Origin: Candidatus Zixiibacteriota bacterium
Lineage (GTDB): Bacteria > Zixibacteria > MSB-5A5 > GN15 > PGXB01
NCBI GenBank assembly: GCA_003641425.1
Contig: QNAH01000172.1
Coordinates: forward strand, 1-6,257
Reading direction: 5' to 3'
Length of the DNA stretch: 6,257 bases
The position numbers and the translations under genes are program-made. This document shows positions 4,545 through 6,257 of this stretch, one piece after another (the stretch's first letter is position 1; each line of letters starts with the position of its first letter). The notes below the pieces were generated by a model. It saw only the letters and a list, made by a program, of their open reading frames with translations. It did not search any database and was not told where the DNA came from.

Positions 4545-6257
4545 ACTTGATCAATACCATCTTGCGCACATCGACAAAGTCCGCGGCGGCAAGACGGTAA
4601 AAATATATACCGCTCGGCGCCGGGAGTGAATTATTTAACCGTCCATCCCAGATAAGACTGTGCTCACCAGCCGCCAACAACCCGTTCTGAAGATCGCCGA
4701 CCTCCTGGCCAAGGATATTGAATATCTTCAATGTAACATGTGCGGCCTTCGGAAGCCGGAATTGAATTTTGGTCGAAGCATTGAACGGATTCGGGTAATT
4801 CTGTTCAAGAGATATTTTGTTCGGCAGAAGCGGTCTCTCATTATCTGTCACACCGGTCGGATTGCCGATTATCAAATCACCCGATATCACACTTGGGACA
4901 TCATTCGCAAGCGTTTTCCCGAGGATATAGATACCGGAGCTGTCCGAAGAAGTGCTATCGACCGTATTAAACACCTCATGCCCACCGGCCGTGAAAAAAA
5001 GATCGGCGATATGATAGGTCGCCGCCGGTATTGAACTGTCGCCGATATCCGATGCATTGACCCGCCAGCCGAATTCGGCGGCTCCCCCGCCGACAATCGT
5101 CGAATAATAATCGACAAAATCAGGCAGATTATCTTCGTTGAATACTATCGAGTCAAGAGCCGCGGTACTGCTGTCATATCCAAACGGTACATATCCGCCT
5201 TTGGAAGAATCAATCAGAGTAATATAAACCGGCATGAGACCAAGCTGATACGGCATAACATTGGTATTCATAAATTGAACCGTATCGCCCGAAGAAAGAT
5301 ATATATCGATCGGAATAAATACTTCGATATTAAATGAAGCGCTGTCATAAACCATAATCCCGGAGTGATGATACCCCGTACTGAGTGCCGCTGTCTCGAT
5401 CGTTACATTAATTATATCATTATCGGTGCCGGATGCCCTGTCGATCTCGAGCCAGCTTTCTATGGCTACGGCGGTCCAGCTCAATATTTCGTCTCCAGGA
5501 TTTTCGATCTGTACCTGACCCTCGAGCGTGTCACCCATCACGGCATAAAAGACAAGCGAATCCGGAACCGGGTCGATATACGACATACTGTCCAGCATTT
5601 CGGCTTTTACCCAGACCGTGTCGGGAGAATTGACCGCCTCGGATGAAGAAAATTCCACCGGCGCCAGGTTCTCACCCGGTTCAAGATTATTGACCTGGAT
5701 ACTCACCCTGATCGAGTCACCCTGAATTCCGGAACTGACATCAAGCGATATCCAATCCGCGTTTTCAACCGCATTCCATGTCAGTATCCCGCTTCCCGAA
5801 TTGCTCACGACAATCGGCATCGGATCGGGGTCGCCCAGTTTCTTTAATATCCTGTAATAAAGCGTATCTGGCGACAAATCCAGAAGCGGAGCCGTTACGC
5901 TCAACGTCACCGGGATTGTCCTGCTGGAATCGATATAATCCTGGTCGATTAATCTAACATGGCCGCTGTATGTACCATAAGGCAGGGTATCTGTCGTGAT
6001 CGAGATCTGAATATCAGCCGGCGTCACTCCCGATAATGGTGAGACACTCAGCCAATCGGTCTCTGCAAGAGCCGACCAGTTAAGTTCCCCCAATCCATTG
6101 TTGGTCAGGTTTACAGTTTGTGATGCCGGAAGGCTCCCCCCCTGCTCCATGGTAAAATTCAAATTCGCGGGCCCGGGAATTAAACCTGGATTGTTAAAAT
6201 CTTTCACTGTCATATAAATGTCAAAATCGCCGGCCCTGTAATCGGCCCAGCAGAATA
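4543..6257 (-). CDS. Secreted BACON-repeat protein with C-terminal sorting domain (5' partial)
   Basis: The reading frame stays open to the window edge, so the true start is outside; about 570 residues are visible. The first Met (at 6213) has no ribosome-binding site and is preceded in frame by WADYRAGDFDIY, a motif common in beta-propeller-type repeats, so it is internal. Numbering from that Met: three BACON-like immunoglobulin-fold repeats at about 17-107, 111-205 and 216-306, each with L-x-W-(7)-W and then SG; the tryptophan pairs (46/54, 146/154, 246/254) are exactly 100 residues apart. Next is an uncertain beta-rich domain (about 309-450) with YDSS and DSIVFNEDN. After a short linker comes a C-terminal sorting or FlgD-like domain (470-556): NYPNPFN, KIFNILGQEV, GIYFYRL and terminal KMVLIK. 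In FCB bacteria this domain directs export by the type IX system and surface attachment. Likely extracellular; BACON domains are often tied to carbohydrate or mucin binding, but no enzyme domain is seen here. Confidence 0.9.
   Translation of the reverse strand, partial: FCWADYRAGDFDIYMTVKDFNNPGLIPGPANLNFTMEQGGSLPASQTVNLTNNGLGELNWSALAETDWLSVSPLSGVTPADIQISITTDTLPYGTYSGHVRLIDQDYIDSSRTIPVTLSVTAPLLDLSPDTLYYRILKKLGDPDPMPIVVSNSGSGILTWNAVENADWISLDVSSGIQGDSIRVSIQVNNLEPGENLAPVEFSSSEAVNSPDTVWVKAEMLDSMSYIDPVPDSLVFYAVMGDTLEGQVQIENPGDEILSWTAVAIESWLEIDRASGTDNDIINVTIETAALSTGYHHSGIMVYDSASFNIEVFIPIDIYLSSGDTVQFMNTNVMPYQLGLMPVYITLIDSSKGGYVPFGYDSSTAALDSIVFNEDNLPDFVDYYSTIVGGGAAEFGWRVNASDIGDSSIPAATYHIADLFFTAGGHEVFNTVDSTSSDSSGIYILGKTLANDVPSVISGDLIIGNPTGVTDNERPLLPNKISLEQNYPNPFNASTKIQFRLPKAAHVTLKIFNILGQEVGDLQNGLLAAGEHSLIWDGRLNNSLPAPSGIYFYRLAAADFVDVRKMVLIK

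Overview
The window looks like ordinary chromosome from a moderately AT/GC-balanced bacterium of the Fibrobacterota-Chlorobiota-Bacteroidota (FCB) type, probably an uncultivated lineage. The main reason is the partial gene at the right end. It ends in a C-terminal sorting domain (NYPNPFN start, ILGQEV core, GIYFYRL, final KMVLIK) of the kind used by the type IX secretion system or related FlgD-like anchors, after three BACON-like beta-sandwich repeats. The phylum is an inference; no rRNA or other strong marker is present.

Left part, plus strand (23-2815): purD and purE lie 3 bases apart and form a purine-biosynthesis pair (GAR synthetase and the N5-CAIR mutase/AIR carboxylase family). After 87 bases comes a secreted or periplasmic protein made almost entirely of 34-residue TPR repeats. 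A strong intrinsic terminator (2784-2815) closes this block.

Middle (2768-3182): a 415-base gene-free stretch between convergent genes. It holds the terminator, a small perfect hairpin (2818-2835), and the most interesting object in the window. This is a near-consensus sigma70 promoter (TTGACA, 17 bases, TATTAT at 3038-3066) whose predicted start falls at the base of a 92-base imperfect inverted repeat (3071-3162) followed by a T-run. I read it as a candidate small RNA of about 85 nt with a C-rich apical loop. Part of that loop is complementary, 10 of 11 bases, to the ribosome-binding site of the neighbouring minus-strand gene.

Right part, minus strand (3183-6257): a large exported surface-type protein that enters from beyond the window and ends at 4543 with the sorting domain. 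It is followed 127 bases downstream by an exported 410-residue protein of unknown function built from three copies of one acidic repeat. Both are envelope or secreted proteins and may be co-transcribed, though a TATAAT box in the gap suggests a separate promoter for the second.
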